Shown here: in pieces, positions 40,177 to 48,932 of the stretch
How the letters are laid out: each line of letters starts with the position of its first letter
How positions within the stretch are numbered: position 1 is the first letter of the stretch
NCBI GenBank assembly: GCA_026400815.1
Contig: JAPLOI010000038.1
Coordinates: forward strand, 1 to 49,048
DNA: 49,048 bases
From: Alphaproteobacteria bacterium
Lineage (GTDB): Bacteria; Pseudomonadota; Alphaproteobacteria; Acetobacterales; Acetobacteraceae
Reading direction: 5' to 3'
Translations under genes and position numbers: made by a program
The notes under the pieces: generated by a model
What the model was told of the DNA's origin: nothing
The model's database searches: none
The model's input: only the letters and a program-made list of their open reading frames with translations

Positions 40177-41106
40177 CTACCCATCCATCAACGCCCGAAC
40201 ATGCACCGCCGCCGACTCCGCCAGCGCATCGAGGTCATAGCCGCCCTCCAGCAGCGAGACCACCCGCCCCTGGCATTGCGCCCGCGCCAGGCGCATCAGC
40301 TCCCCGGTCAGCCAGCCGAAATCCGCCGCCTCCAGCCGCAGCTGCGCCAGCGGATCGGCCTTGTGCGCATCGAACCCCGCCGAGATGATGAGCAGCTCCG
40401 GCTGGAACGCCTCCAGCGCCGGCAGGATCAGCACCTCCCATGCCTCGCGGAACGCCGGCCCGCCGGAGCCCGGCGGCAGCGGCGCGTTCACGATGTTCCC
40501 CACCCCGCGCTCCTCCGCGCTCCCGGTGCCGGGGTAGCACGGGTACTGGTGGGAGGAGGCGTAGAACAACGTCGGATCGGCCTGGAAGATGTCCTGCGTG
40601 CCGTTGCCGTGGTGCACGTCGAAATCCACCACCGCTACGCGTGAGAGTCCCCAGCGCGCCTGGGCATGCCGCGCCGCGATCGCCGCATTGGCGAACAGGC
40701 AGAACCCCATCGGCCGGTCGCGCTCGGCATGGTGCCCCGGCGGCCGTGCGGCCACGAACACCTGCTTCGCCCAGCCCTCCATCACCGCATCCACCGCCAT
40801 CACCGCCCCGCCGGCCGCACGCAACGCCGCCTCCCGGCTGCCGGTGCTCATGATCGTGTCGGCATCCAGCGCCACGCGCTGCCCCGGCTCCGGCGAGACC
40901 GACAGGATGCCCTGCACATATTCCGGCGGATGCACCCGCAGCAGTTGCTCCTCCGTGGCCAGCGGTGCGAGATCCCGCAGCAGGGTGGAGAAATGCGGAT
41001 GCTCCAGCGCCTGCAGCACGCGGCGCAGCCGGTCCGGCCGCTCCGGGTGCCACGGGCCCGTGTCGTGCTCCAGGCAGGCCGGATGCGTGATCAGCGCAAC
41101 AGTCAT
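40177..41106 (-). CDS. Histone deacetylase family protein (acetylpolyamine amidohydrolase-like)
   Basis: A 309-residue zinc deacetylase of the arginase/HDAC fold. It has ARPPGHHAE with H125 and H126, the metal site DFDVHHGNGTQ (D161, D163, H165), ISAGFDAHKADPL and LEGGYDLDAL. Bacterial members act on acetylpolyamines, acetoin or other acyl compounds; the substrate is not known. ATG at 41106 overlaps the tusA stop by 4 bp. This gene next to xseB-ispA is a recurrent alphaproteobacterial neighbourhood. Confidence 0.9.
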   Translation of the reverse strand: MTVALITHPACLEHDTGPWHPERPDRLRRVLQALEHPHFSTLLRDLAPLATEEQLLRVHPPEYVQGILSVSPEPGQRVALDADTIMSTGSREAALRAAGGAVMAVDAVMEGWAKQVFVAARPPGHHAERDRPMGFCLFANAAIAARHAQARWGLSRVAVVDFDVHHGNGTQDIFQADPTLFYASSHQYPCYPGTGSAEERGVGNIVNAPLPPGSGGPAFREAWEVLILPALEAFQPELLIISAGFDAHKADPLAQLRLEAADFGWLTGELMRLARAQCQGRVVSLLEGGYDLDALAESAAVHVRALMDG

Positions 41107-41342
41107 TCGGGCTTCTCTTCCCGCTTGCGGATCACGAAGCTCAACACCCCGCCATCCTCGCTCCACGCCACCAGCGCATGGCCCGTCTCCCGGCAGAAGG
41201 CCTGGAAATCAGAAACCGCCGCCCGGTCCGTCGCCAATACCCGCAGCCGCTCCCCCGCCGCCATGCCGCGCAACACCTTGTTGGCGCGCAGCACGGGCAA
41301 CGGGCAGTTCAGCCCCTTCACATCCAGCAAGGTCTCGCTCAT
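41103..41342 (-). CDS. tusA: TusA-family sulfur carrier protein
   Basis: A 79-residue TusA-like protein with the active CPxP motif (C13-P-L-P16 in LNCPLPVLRANK). TusA carries persulfide sulfur for tRNA thiolation and cofactor synthesis. Start at 41342 is chosen by the family length and an AGGA 8 nt upstream. It is first in the minus-strand run leading to xseB, ispA and the hpn genes, and overlaps the HDAC-like gene. Paralogue choice (TusA versus SirA/YeeD) cannot be settled. Confidence 0.85.
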   Translation of the reverse strand: MSETLLDVKGLNCPLPVLRANKVLRGMAAGERLRVLATDRAAVSDFQAFCRETGHALVAWSEDGGVLSFVIRKREEKPE

Positions 41343-41512
41343 GCCCCGCATCCTGCACCGGCGCGGGCCGAAGCGGAAGGGAAGCAGGGCTGGCACGCCC
41401 CTTGCTACTTTTGCTCACAAAAGCCGAGCCGACCCGTCTCACCCCCCCAAAACGACCCTGCCCGCGGATGATTGCGTTGCATTCTGCAACGCCAACCCGC
41501 CGAAAGAGACCG

Positions 41513-42199
41513 ATGCCCCGCCTGTTGCATGCCCTCCCGGCCCTGTTCGCCCTGGCGCTGCTCGCCCTGGCCCCGCTGCGCCCTGCGGCCGCCGCATCCC
41601 TGGCCATCACTGGCGACCTGATCTCCGTCATGCACAGCATCGGCCTCTCGCTGCAGGACAGCAGCGCCACCACGATCAGCCTGCCCCCCACCGACGAAAA
41701 GCCCGCCGACCCCAAGGACGCCCCCACGGACTTCCCCAAGCTGTCCTTCACCCTCACCCGCAGCGGCGACACGCTGGTGTTCGAGCTGGGCGACTACGTC
41801 GGCAAGCTCTCCGACAAGGCCTTCCTGGACATTGCCGCGATCATCTTCGCCACCGACGCGAAGGCGGAATTCGCGCCGGGGACCGTGCTGCTGGAATCGC
41901 TGATGCTCGACGGCAAGCCCGTCGCCGACATGCTGAAGCCGCTGGACAGCAAGCAGCCCTCCTCCACCCTCGCCGAGCTGCCCGAAAGCTTCACCATCTC
42001 CGGCATCGCCCGCCAGGCCCTGTCTGGCGACACCAACGCCGAAGCCCCGGTCGCCCCCGCCCCGCCGGCAGAGGCACCCGCGCCGGCCCCCTCCCCGGCA
42101 CCGACTCTCGCCGTAGTCGCGGTGCCAGAGCCTGCCTCCCTGGCGCTGTTCGCCGCCGGCCTCGCCGGCCTCGCTTTGGCGCGCCGCCGCCGGGCCTGA
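41513..42199 (+). CDS. PEP-CTERM sorting domain protein
   Basis: A 228-residue exported protein with an N-terminal signal peptide (LHALPALFALALLALAPL, ending about AAA) and a C-terminal PEP-CTERM sorting tag: VPEPASL (204-210), a hydrophobic span and RRRRA. Such tags are recognised by exosortase in the inner membrane. The middle contains a Pro/Ala linker (about 180-200) and no recognised domain. ATG at 41513. No exosortase or exopolysaccharide genes are in the window. Convergent with the SDR gene. Confidence 0.8.
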   Translation: MPRLLHALPALFALALLALAPLRPAAAASLAITGDLISVMHSIGLSLQDSSATTISLPPTDEKPADPKDAPTDFPKLSFTLTRSGDTLVFELGDYVGKLSDKAFLDIAAIIFATDAKAEFAPGTVLLESLMLDGKPVADMLKPLDSKQPSSTLAELPESFTISGIARQALSGDTNAEAPVAPAPPAEAPAPAPSPAPTLAVVAVPEPASLALFAAGLAGLALARRRRA

Positions 42200-42203
42200 G
42201 CCG

Positions 42204-43010
42204 CTACCGCCCCAGCGGCGAAACGCTCTCCGCCGATCCGGCCAGCGTGCCGCCATCCACCGGCAGCACCACCCCGGTTACCCAGCGCGCCATGGCGCTG
42301 GCCAGGAACACCACCGCCTGGCCCACATCCCAGCCGGTGCCTTCCATCCCGAGCAGGTTCCCCGCCTGCCGCGCCTGGCGCAGCCCCGGGTCCATCCCGC
42401 CCACCGAGACCATCGGCGTGAACACGTAGCCAGGGGCCACGCAGTTCACCCGGATCCCCTCCGGCCCGTGCTGGGCCGCCATCGCCCGCGTCAGCGCCAC
42501 CACCGCGCCCTTCGATGTCGCATACAGCAGGTTGCGGTTGCCGCCGCGAATGCCGTCGACGGAGGACAGGTTCACCACCGCCCCGCCGCCAGCCTTGCGC
42601 ATCTCCGGAATGCACGCCTTGGCCATCAGCATCATGGAGGCGACGTTGATCCGCATCGCGGAATCCCACGCCGCCGGGTCCACCTCCACCGCGCTGCCGC
42701 TCGGCCCCGCGATGCCCACGTTGTTCACCAGCACATCCACCCGGCCCCAGCGCGCCACCGCCGCTGCCACCGCCGCGGCGCTGGAGGCTTCGTCGGCCAC
42801 ATCGGCCGAGACCACCATCGCGCTGCCGCCCTCGGCCGCGATCATCGCCCGCGTCACCTCCGCCCAGTCCGGCATCGCATCCAGCAGCGCCACATGCGCA
42901 CCCTCGCGCGCCAGCAGGATCGCCGCCGCCCGCCCGTTGCCGATCCCTTCCCCGCGCGAGCCCGCGCCGGTCACCACCGCGACCTTTCCGGCCAACCCCA
43001 TCTCGGCCAT
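42204..43010 (-). CDS. Short-chain dehydrogenase/reductase (canonical)
   Basis: A 268-residue SDR with a Rossmann start VAVVTGAGSRGEGIGNG, NNVG (96-99) and an intact catalytic triad S150, Y163 and K167 (LLYATSKGAV). The glycine-rich loop is longer than usual, with two extra residues. Substrate unknown. ATG at 43010 lies 2 nt after the stop of the alpha/beta hydrolase gene, so the two make an operon. Confidence 0.9.
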   Translation of the reverse strand: MAEMGLAGKVAVVTGAGSRGEGIGNGRAAAILLAREGAHVALLDAMPDWAEVTRAMIAAEGGSAMVVSADVADEASSAAAVAAAVARWGRVDVLVNNVGIAGPSGSAVEVDPAAWDSAMRINVASMMLMAKACIPEMRKAGGGAVVNLSSVDGIRGGNRNLLYATSKGAVVALTRAMAAQHGPEGIRVNCVAPGYVFTPMVSVGGMDPGLRQARQAGNLLGMEGTGWDVGQAVVFLASAMARWVTGVVLPVDGGTLAGSAESVSPLGR

Positions 43011-43012
43011 GG

Positions 43013-43903
43013 CTATGCGCCCTCCTTCATGCCGGTGATGCTGCCCGTCATCGCCCGCGGGTCACGCATCGGCCAGCGCCCGGAATCCACCTGCGCCAGG
43101 AAGTCGCCCACGATCCGGTTGAACCCGTCGGGGTCCTCCAGGTTGATCCCGTGGCCGCAATTCGGCATCACCGACAGCGCCGCGCCGGGAATGTGGTGCT
43201 TCATCAGCACGCCCGGCAGCAGGCACGGCCAGTCCTCGTCTCCGGTCAGGATCAGCGTCGGCGCCCGCACCGCCTTCATCTCCTCCACGAGGTCCCACAG
43301 CGAGGGCCGCTCCCGCTGCACGCCCAGCTGCGTCAGCGCCGCCCCCACCGCATCATGCTCGGCCAACTGCGAAAGGAACTCCGCGAACCCGCGCGGGTCC
43401 TTGTTCTGGAACTGCACCCGCGTCGGCCCGAAGGCGTAGCGCTCGGCGAATTTCGCCATCCCGTGCTCGCGGATGAACGCCACCGTCGCCGCCCCTTCCT
43501 CGCGGAACTTGTCCCGCTCCGCCGGCTCCGCCCCATATCCGCAGCCGCAGATCGCCAGCGACCGGCCACGCCCCGGGTGCCGCAGCCCGAAATGCAGCGT
43601 CGCGAACCCGCCCATGGAAAGCCCGACGATATGCGCCTGGCTCAGGTTCAGCTCGTCCAGCACCGCCGCGATATCGTCCGCCGCCCGCGCCTGCGAATAC
43701 CGGCCGGGATCATCCGGCACCTCCGACGGCGGATAGCCGCGCGCATTGAACGCGATCGCCCGGTAGCGCTGCCCGAAATGCCGCAGCTGCGGCTCCCAGC
43801 TGCGCCAGTCGCCTGCGAATTCGTGCACGAACACCACGGGAAAGCCGCGCCCGGTTTCCTCGTAGTACAGCTTCACCCCATCGTCGGCCGTGATGTGCGG
43901 CAT
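43013..43903 (-). CDS. Alpha/beta-fold hydrolase
   Basis: A 296-residue hydrolase with HEFAGDWRSWEPQL as oxyanion region, nucleophile elbow GLSMGG (S96), an acid in LILTGDEDWP and the histidine in MPNCGHGINLEDP. It resembles 3-oxoadipate enol-lactonase-like or general esterase members; substrate cannot be deduced. First gene of a two-gene operon with the SDR. A G-run (GGGGGGGAC) precedes the ATG. Confidence 0.9.
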   Translation of the reverse strand: MPHITADDGVKLYYEETGRGFPVVFVHEFAGDWRSWEPQLRHFGQRYRAIAFNARGYPPSEVPDDPGRYSQARAADDIAAVLDELNLSQAHIVGLSMGGFATLHFGLRHPGRGRSLAICGCGYGAEPAERDKFREEGAATVAFIREHGMAKFAERYAFGPTRVQFQNKDPRGFAEFLSQLAEHDAVGAALTQLGVQRERPSLWDLVEEMKAVRAPTLILTGDEDWPCLLPGVLMKHHIPGAALSVMPNCGHGINLEDPDGFNRIVGDFLAQVDSGRWPMRDPRAMTGSITGMKEGA

Positions 43904-43966
43904 CAGTGCGTCCCCCCCAGAGCATGATCGTCGAAGGCGGAACCGCCGGAGACGTGAATCATGCGA

Positions 43967-45199
43967 TCAAGCAAAGCTCGGTCGATGCAGCATGGCCCGC
44001 GGCGCGGAGAACGTCATCCTCCCCGCCTTCATCCCCCACAGCGGCCGCGCGATCTCCGCCACCGCCCCCTCCGGCGTCTCGGCGTCGAACAGCACGAGAT
44101 CGGCAGGGTTGCCCACCGCCACGCCATAATCCGAAAGCCGCATCAGCCGCGCCGCATCCCCGGTCACCATGCCCAGGCACGCGGCGAGATCACCGGGCCG
44201 GCCGACATGCGCCACGTTGGCGTAGAGATTGGCCATCCGCACCAGCGACCCATCGCCATACGGCGTGAACGGGTTCAGCACGTTGTTCGTCGCCACCGAA
44301 CAGCACACGCCCAGCGCCCGCACCGGCTCCGCCACCACCACCCCACGCGGCACCGCATGCGTCGCGTTGCGCCCCATCAGATAGAGATCCGTCGAAGGCA
44401 GGATCGTCACCGCCACCCCTGCCCCGGCCAGCTTCCGCCCCACCTCCGCCAGCCGCCCCGGCGCCAGCATGGAAAGCTGCGTCGCATGCCCGATCGCCAC
44501 CCGCCCCTGCCAGCCGAACCGCTCCGCCACCGCGCACACATATTCGGCCTGCATCTGCGAAGGGTCGTCCCCGAGATCCAGGTGCATGTCGATATCCACG
44601 TCGAACGCGCGCGCGATCGCGAAAATCCGGTCGATCTGCCCGCGCGGATCGCTGTCGGTATAGGGCGCCGCCCCCAGCACTTTGGCACCCCGCTTCAGCC
44701 CCTCCAGCAACAACTCTTCGGTCCCTGGATTGTTCAGCAACCCCTCCTGCGGGAACACGCAGATCTCCATCTCCACCGCCCAGGCGTAATCCCGCGCCAG
44801 TGCCTCCACCCCCTCGAACCCGCGCATCCCGATCACCGGGTCCAACTCCACCTGGGTGCGCACCCGAATCGTGCCGCCGCAGATGCATTTCTCCAGCGTG
44901 CGCCGGCCGCGCGCATACACATCCTCCGGCGTGAACCCGCGCTTGGCCCCGGCCGTCTCCCGCACCGCCTCCGCCACGGAGCCCTCCGCCGCCCGGCAGC
45001 GATCCAGGATGCAGGTCTTGTCCAGGTGCAGATGCGTCTCCACCAAGCCGCCGGTCAGCAGCAGCCCGCCCGCCTCCACCGCAGGCGCATCGCACACCAG
45101 CCCGCGCCCCACCGCCGCGATCCGCCCGCCGCGCACGCCGACATCCACCGCCTCCGCACTGTCTTGCAGGCGGGCATTTCGGATCACGAGGTCCAGCAT
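43967..45199 (-). CDS. Cytosine deaminase-like amidohydrolase with Asn at the usual Asp
   Basis: A 410-residue metal-dependent hydrolase of the CodA/AtzC group. Metal-site HLHLDK (H56, H58), H206 (DIDMHLDLGDD) and H238 (GHATQ) are present. At the strand-8 position, where most have TDN or SDN, this protein has TNNVLNPF (N305), so the catalytic Asp appears replaced. Substrate unknown. ATG at 45199 follows AAGGA. It diverges from a second amidohydrolase only 45 bp away. Confidence 0.82.
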   Translation of the reverse strand: MLDLVIRNARLQDSAEAVDVGVRGGRIAAVGRGLVCDAPAVEAGGLLLTGGLVETHLHLDKTCILDRCRAAEGSVAEAVRETAGAKRGFTPEDVYARGRRTLEKCICGGTIRVRTQVELDPVIGMRGFEGVEALARDYAWAVEMEICVFPQEGLLNNPGTEELLLEGLKRGAKVLGAAPYTDSDPRGQIDRIFAIARAFDVDIDMHLDLGDDPSQMQAEYVCAVAERFGWQGRVAIGHATQLSMLAPGRLAEVGRKLAGAGVAVTILPSTDLYLMGRNATHAVPRGVVVAEPVRALGVCCSVATNNVLNPFTPYGDGSLVRMANLYANVAHVGRPGDLAACLGMVTGDAARLMRLSDYGVAVGNPADLVLFDAETPEGAVAEIARPLWGMKAGRMTFSAPRAMLHRPSFA

Positions 45200-45221
45200 C
45201 GGAACGTCCTTGGCGCAGATC

Positions 45222-45233
45222 GGCGGAACCGCC
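45222..45233. promoter_or_regulatory. Small palindrome between divergent amidohydrolase genes
   Basis: GGCGG-AA-CCGCC lies in the 45-bp gap between the two start codons and could be a shared operator. The gap is too short for two separate standard promoters, so one may start inside the other's coding region. Confidence 0.35.
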
Positions 45234-45244
45234 ACACTGCCACG

Positions 45245-46408
45245 ATGCTGCTCGCCAACGCACGCCTCCCGCACTGCCCCACCCCGGTCGATGTCGCCAT
45301 CGAACACGGCCGCATCGCCGCGATCACGCCCGCCGCCGGCAGGCCGGGCCTGGACCTCGGCGGCGCCCTCCTGCTGCCATCCTTCGTGGACGGCCACGTC
45401 CATCTCGACAAAACCCTTTGGGGCCTGCCCTGGCGCCCCAACAGCGGCGCCCCCACCGTGCGCGAACGCATCGAGTTCGAGCGCACCCATCGCCGCACCC
45501 TGCCCCCGGTCAGCGAACGCGGCGCCAACCTGCTGCGCCAAATGATCGCCTGCGGCACCACCGCGCTGCGCACCCACACCGATATCGACGACACCTACGG
45601 CCTAGACAATTTCCACGCCACCATGGAACTCAAGCAGCGATTCGCCGCCCAGGCGGACATCCAGGTCGTCGCCTTTCCCCAATCCGGCATCCTCACCCGC
45701 CCGGGCGTTGCCGACCTGCTCGCCGAATCCCTCCGCCAGGGTGCGGATTTCGTCGGCGGCCTCGACCCCGCCAGCATCGACGGCGACGCGAAAGGCCACC
45801 TGGACATCGTCTTCAACCTCGCCCAGCGCTTCGGCCGCGGCATCGACATCCACCTCCACGACCGTGACGCGGCCGGCAACGCCCAGCTGCGCGACATCGC
45901 CGCCCGCACCATCGCCATCGGGATGCAGCACCGCGTCACCGTCAGCCACGCCTTCAGCCTCGGCACCCCCGATGAATCCGATTTCGCCCACACCGCCGAC
46001 GCGTTGGCGGCAGCCGGCGTCCATATCCTCACCTCCTCGCCCGCCGCCGGCATCGTCCCGCCCGTCCTTGCGCTCCGCGCCCGCGGCGTGGTGATCCACG
46101 CCGGCAGCGATAACATCCGCGACCTCTGGAACGCGCTCGGCACCGGCGACATGCTGGAACGCGCCCTGATCATCGCCCTCAAGCAAAGCTTCCGCAGCGA
46201 CCCCGATATCGAAACCGCGCTCTCCCTCTGCACCGACGCCGAAGCCCTCGGCCTGCCCGCCCACCGCCTCGTCGTCGGCGCCCAAGCCGACCTCGTCGCC
46301 CTCGATGCCGAAACCCCCGGCGAAGCAGTGGCGCTTCGCCCGGTGCGCAAGCTGGTCATGAAGAGCGGGGTTATCCTGGCGCGGGAGGGGCGCTACATCG
46401 CAAGCTAA
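45245..46408 (+). CDS. Cytosine deaminase-like amidohydrolase
   Basis: A 387-residue CodA-type metal-dependent hydrolase. It has HVHLDK (H51, H53), DIHLHDRD (H203), SHAFSLG (H235) and the strand-8 Asp in GSDNIRDLW (D289), so the active site appears complete. Members deaminate or hydrolyse cyclic amidines, pyrimidines or triazines; the substrate is unknown. ATG at 45245. The TAA (46406-46408) abuts REPIN copy D. Confidence 0.85.
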   Translation: MLLANARLPHCPTPVDVAIEHGRIAAITPAAGRPGLDLGGALLLPSFVDGHVHLDKTLWGLPWRPNSGAPTVRERIEFERTHRRTLPPVSERGANLLRQMIACGTTALRTHTDIDDTYGLDNFHATMELKQRFAAQADIQVVAFPQSGILTRPGVADLLAESLRQGADFVGGLDPASIDGDAKGHLDIVFNLAQRFGRGIDIHLHDRDAAGNAQLRDIAARTIAIGMQHRVTVSHAFSLGTPDESDFAHTADALAAAGVHILTSSPAAGIVPPVLALRARGVVIHAGSDNIRDLWNALGTGDMLERALIIALKQSFRSDPDIETALSLCTDAEALGLPAHRLVVGAQADLVALDAETPGEAVALRPVRKLVMKSGVILAREGRYIAS

Positions 46409-46533
46409 GAAAGACTCTTCTTTTTCTGAAGAAAAAGAAGCAAAAAGACTTTTGTCACCTGCGCCCGTGCCAGAGCGAGCGGCAAAGTAATAAAAGTTTT
46501 TTGGTTCTTTTTTTCAAAAAAGAACAATGCTTA
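46409..46533. repeat. REPIN-like AT-rich double-palindrome element, copy D (inverted)
   Basis: This copy is in the opposite orientation. Hairpin CTTCTTTTTCTG/AAGAAAAAGAAG is at 46417-46440, then CAAAAAGACTTTTG; the other arm is AAAAGTTTTTT with hairpin GGTTCTTTTTTTC/AAAAAAGAAC at 46503-46525. It lies between the amidohydrolase TAA and the SDR start, 20 bp upstream of the latter. Confidence 0.85.
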
Positions 46534-46553
46534 CTTGAAGGAGGAAACACCCA

Positions 46554-47348
46554 ATGCACGTCTCCCTGACCGGCCGCACCGCCGTCATCACCGGCGGCTC
46601 CAAGGGCCTAGGCCTTGCCATGGCCGAACGCTTCCTGAAATCCGGCGCCGCCGGCGTGGCCATTCTCGCCCGCAGCCAGGGCCCGCTCGATGAAGCCAAG
46701 GCCCAGCTCGATGCCCTCGGCCTCGGCAAGGTGGCCGCCATCGCCTGCGACATCGCCACGATGGAGGGCGTGCAGAAGGGCTATGACGGCGCCATGGCCG
46801 CGCTCGGCCGCATCGACATTGTGGTTAACAATGCCGGCCAGTCCCGCACCGGCCCGTTCGAGAGCATCACCGACGAGATCTGGCAGGACGACCTGGACCT
46901 CAAGCTCTTCGCCGCCGTGCGCCTGGCCCGCCTGGCCTGGCCGCAGATGAAGGAGCGCAAGTGGGGCCGCGTGATCAACGTGCTCAACACCGGCGCCAAG
47001 GCCCCCAAGGCCAACGGCGCCCCCACCCATGTTACCCGCGCCGCCGGCATGGCGCTCACCAAGGTGCTGGCCGGCGAAGGCGCGCCGCACGGCATCCTGG
47101 TCAACGCGCTGCTGGTGGGCCTGATCGTGACCGACCAGATCGCCCGCGGCCACGCGGCCCTGGTGGCCAAGGGCCAGAACATCACGCTGGAAGAACACAT
47201 CGCCCGCACCGGCGCGCCGATCCCGATCGGCCGCATGGGCCGCGCGGAGGAATTCGCCAACATCGCCTGCTTCCTGGCCAGCGATGAAGGCGGCTACATC
47301 ACGGGCACCGCCACCAACGTGGATGGCGGCGCCTCGCCGGTCGTCTGA
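46554..47348 (+). CDS. SDR-fold protein lacking the catalytic triad
   Basis: A 264-residue SDR-fold protein with a normal nucleotide-binding site TGGSKGLG (13-20) and NNAG (92-95). At the catalytic positions, Ser, Tyr and Lys are replaced by N145, T158 and R162 (in HVTRAAGMALTK). The C-terminal end EGGYITGTATNVDGGASPVV is typical SDR. It may bind NAD(P) without reducing the usual substrates, or use other residues. ATG at 46554 has AAGGAGG upstream. Convergent with the next pump gene. Confidence 0.85.
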   Translation: MHVSLTGRTAVITGGSKGLGLAMAERFLKSGAAGVAILARSQGPLDEAKAQLDALGLGKVAAIACDIATMEGVQKGYDGAMAALGRIDIVVNNAGQSRTGPFESITDEIWQDDLDLKLFAAVRLARLAWPQMKERKWGRVINVLNTGAKAPKANGAPTHVTRAAGMALTKVLAGEGAPHGILVNALLVGLIVTDQIARGHAALVAKGQNITLEEHIARTGAPIPIGRMGRAEEFANIACFLASDEGGYITGTATNVDGGASPVV

Positions 47349-47411
47349 CGCAGTAGGCGGGGGCGGTGGAGGCATTCATCGCCCCCGCGATGGGCTGGAT
47401 GACGGATGCGC

Positions 47412-48932
47412 CTAGGCGCGCTCCGCCACGGGCGCCGTAGGTGCTGCGGGGGCGGGGCGGAGGTGGGGGCGCATGAGGAGCAGGAGGAAGAGCGGCGGGA
47501 TCACAACGAGGGAGAGCAGGCGGTAATCGTTGTTGAAGGCGATGATCTGGGCTTCGCGCGTGACCAGGCGGTTGAGCAGTTCCGCGCCGTGGAGGGTGGC
47601 GGGATCGAGCATCGACGGGAGCGGGGTGAAGCGGGTGATGTGGCTCGCCAAGCCCTCATGCGAGATCTGGGTGCTGCGGACGAACATGAACGAGGTGACG
47701 GAGACGCCGAGCGCCTGGCCCAGGCTGCGGCAGAGGGATTGGAGCGAGGTGGAGTAGGGGCGCAGATGGGCGGGCAGCGTGGTGAAAGCGACCACTGTCA
47801 TCGGGTTGAAGACGAAGCCGATGGCGGTGCCCTGGGCGAAGAGGGTTGCCATCATCTGTGGCTGGCCCACGTCCGGCGTCCAGCCCGCCATGGTGTAGAG
47901 CGAGGCGCCGAGGCTGAGGAGGCCGACGGCCATCAGCTTGCGGTGGTCGACGTGGGCGGCAAGGCGGCTGGCGAGCTGCATGCCCAGCATGGTGCCGATG
48001 CCGCGGGCGGCCAGGGTCTTGCCGGCTTCCTCCACCGGGTAGCCGGCGAGGGTCTGCAAATAGGGGGCCATCAGCGAGGATGAGGCGAGCATCACCGTGG
48101 CGGTGCAGAACACCATGGTGACACCGCAGACAAAGTTGCGGTCGCGGAAGAGGCCCGGTGGCAGGAACGGGTCTTTCGCCGTGAGCATGTGGACGACGAA
48201 GAGGTAGAGGCCGAGGGCGGCGACCACGGCTTCGGCGATGATTTCGGGGGAGTGGAACCAATCCTCCCCTTGGCCGCGATCGAGCATGAGCTGGAAGCTG
48301 CCGACGGCGGTGGCGAGGACCGCGAAGCCGATCCAATCGAAGCGGAGTTCGGCGCGGGGGGGTGCCTTGGGGAGGAAGGCGAGGAGGCCGGCGATGGCGA
48401 GGAGGCCGAAGGGGAGATTGACGTAGAAGACGGCGCGCCAGGAGAAGGCCTCTGTCAGGAATCCGCCGATGGTGGGGCCGGTGATGGGGCCGACCATGAC
48501 GCCCATGCCGAAGATGGCCATGACCTGGGGGCGTTTTTCGAACGGGTAGATGTCCAGCATCGTGGCCTGGGAGAGCGGGATGAGGGCGGCGCCGAACATG
48601 CCTTGCAGGAAGCGGAAGGCGACGATCTGTTCCAGGGATTCGGCGGCGCCGCAGAGCATGGAGGCGATGGTGAAGCCTGCCATGCAGGTGACGTGGAGGT
48701 TCCGGCGGCCGAAGCGCTGGGCCATCCAGCCCACCGGGGCTGTCATGATCGCGGCGGCGATGACGTAGCTGGTGAGGACCCAGGTGATCTCGTCTGACGT
48801 GGAGGCGAGGGCGCCCTGCATGTGGGGGAGGGAGACGTTGGCGATGGAGGAATCCAGCGCCTGCATGAGGTTGCCCATCATGACACTGACGGTGATGAGC
48901 GTGCGGTTGGGGACGGGCTGCGTTCCGGACAT
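47412..48932 (-). CDS. DHA2-family MFS efflux permease (fourth, unlinked copy)
   Basis: A 506-residue EmrB/QacA-type exporter with TM1 containing LDSSIANVSLPHMQGAL, motif A GWMAQRFGRRNLH and VMVGPITGPTIGGFLTE. It belongs to the same family as the three pumps at 8746-13577 but is more divergent. It is on the minus strand with no fusion protein in view; a partner may lie beyond the window. ATG at 48932. Ends with a short Pro/Ala tail. Confidence 0.92.
   Translation of the reverse strand: MSGTQPVPNRTLITVSVMMGNLMQALDSSIANVSLPHMQGALASTSDEITWVLTSYVIAAAIMTAPVGWMAQRFGRRNLHVTCMAGFTIASMLCGAAESLEQIVAFRFLQGMFGAALIPLSQATMLDIYPFEKRPQVMAIFGMGVMVGPITGPTIGGFLTEAFSWRAVFYVNLPFGLLAIAGLLAFLPKAPPRAELRFDWIGFAVLATAVGSFQLMLDRGQGEDWFHSPEIIAEAVVAALGLYLFVVHMLTAKDPFLPPGLFRDRNFVCGVTMVFCTATVMLASSSLMAPYLQTLAGYPVEEAGKTLAARGIGTMLGMQLASRLAAHVDHRKLMAVGLLSLGASLYTMAGWTPDVGQPQMMATLFAQGTAIGFVFNPMTVVAFTTLPAHLRPYSTSLQSLCRSLGQALGVSVTSFMFVRSTQISHEGLASHITRFTPLPSMLDPATLHGAELLNRLVTREAQIIAFNNDYRLLSLVVIPPLFLLLLMRPHLRPAPAAPTAPVAERA

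Noticed and set aside
43961-45244. A long plus-strand frame before the amidohydrolase at 45245
   Set aside because: It is antisense to the amidohydrolase at 43967-45199 and has the His/Arg/Pro bias of shadow frames; the real start is the ATG at 45245.
4934-46533. CRISPR-like array formed by the four AT-rich repeats
   Set aside because: Copies are about 6 to 24 kb apart, contain internal palindromes and have no spacer-repeat periodicity.
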